Origin: Caldisericaceae bacterium
GTDB taxonomy: Bacteria; Caldisericota; Caldisericia; Caldisericales; Caldisericaceae
Length of the DNA stretch: 5,089 nt
Reading direction: 5' to 3'
Assembly (NCBI GenBank): GCA_021161495.1
Contig: JAGHAO010000174.1
Location: 1-5,089 of the forward strand
Part shown: one piece after another, positions 4,893 through 5,089 of the stretch
Layout of the letters: each line of letters starts with the position of its first letter
Position numbering within the stretch: the first letter of the stretch is position 1
The notes under the pieces: generated by a model
Told to the model about the DNA's origin: nothing
Databases searched by the model: none
Seen by the model: only the letters and a program-made list of their open reading frames with translations
Made by a program: the position numbers and the translations under genes

Positions 4893-4897
4893 AAAAT
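4852..4897. repeat. Inverted repeat enclosing a direct repeat
   Basis: ATTTTATGC (4852-4860) and GCATAAAAT (4889-4897) are perfect inverted copies 28 bases apart. Between and overlapping them CACCCAAGCA (4860-4869) and CACCCGAGCA (4882-4891) are direct copies 22 bp apart with one difference. The layout could be a two-site protein-binding region or a stem-loop. Confidence 0.5.
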
Positions 4898-5089
4898 ACT
4901 TTCTTTATTTTGCCTTAGGTTTAAAAAAAGAAACAAAACAAATCATCAGAACACTTAAGATGCAATTTCCAAAGAGATTAATAAAACTCTGATATATCTT
5001 CTTTTCTTTTCAAAACAGATGTAGTGGATACGCCTCTATGTAAAAATGGCAATGATTACTGACTAATACGGAATCTCTATGAATATCAG

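Larger units (their letters stand above)
4589..5089. other. AT-rich stretch without a supported protein gene
   Basis: All six frames are broken frequently. The longest readable pieces are 25-37 codons, all on the minus strand. The stretch holds a minus-strand promoter pattern, short direct and inverted repeats and a hairpin, each listed separately. No transposase remnant, tRNA, terminal inverted repeat or attachment site could be recognised. From about 4900 to the window end I see only A/T-rich tracts and short open pieces. Confidence 0.7.

Noticed and set aside
4589..5089. CRISPR array or insertion-sequence end
   Set aside because: Repeats are only 9-10 bases in two copies, with no regular spacers, no terminal inverted repeats, no target duplication and no transposase sequence.

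Overview
The window is bacterial. It holds a compact housekeeping block followed by a looser, AT-richer accessory block. RNase J, CCA-encoding tRNA genes and a lepB-rnhB-yraN string fit many non-gammaproteobacterial lineages; the sequence alone does not fix the phylum. Stop codons TAA, TAG and TGA all end recognisable genes, so the standard code applies.

Positions 1-1188 (+ strand) hold the end of a signal peptidase I gene, RNase HII (rnhB) and a YraN/UPF0102 nuclease-fold protein. They overlap one another by 32 and 23 bases, which indicates one translationally coupled operon. The signal peptidase reading frame carries an in-frame TAA at 29-31, inside a region whose homology continues on both sides.

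Positions 1203-3083 hold a minus-strand tRNA-Gln(UUG), a full-length RNase J gene (rnj, GTG start) and a tRNA-Leu(CAG). The tRNA-Leu begins on the base directly after the rnj stop codon. The tRNA-Gln promoter (TTGACA-16-TAAAAT) points leftward out of the rnj translation-start region, with its -35 between the rnj Shine-Dalgarno and the GTG. RNase J synthesis and tRNA production are therefore physically interlocked at both ends of rnj.

Positions 3084-4588 hold a minus-strand putative zinc metalloprotease (HELFH plus a downstream AEG glutamate; DUF2268-like) and a divergent plus-strand DUF6438 protein with its own promoter. Neither has an assigned role, and the DUF6438 protein lacks the usual export signal.

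Positions 4589-5089 hold no long ORF. They contain a well-formed minus-strand promoter (TTGAGT-16-TGTTATAAT), several short direct and inverted repeats, a 37-codon minus-strand mini-ORF, and a hairpin over the end of the DUF6438 gene that would look like a terminator for leftward transcription. Together these outline a candidate small RNA of about 200 nt antisense to the DUF6438 3' end. Four promoter-like sites in the window share a 16-bp spacer, three of them with a TAAAAT -10 box.
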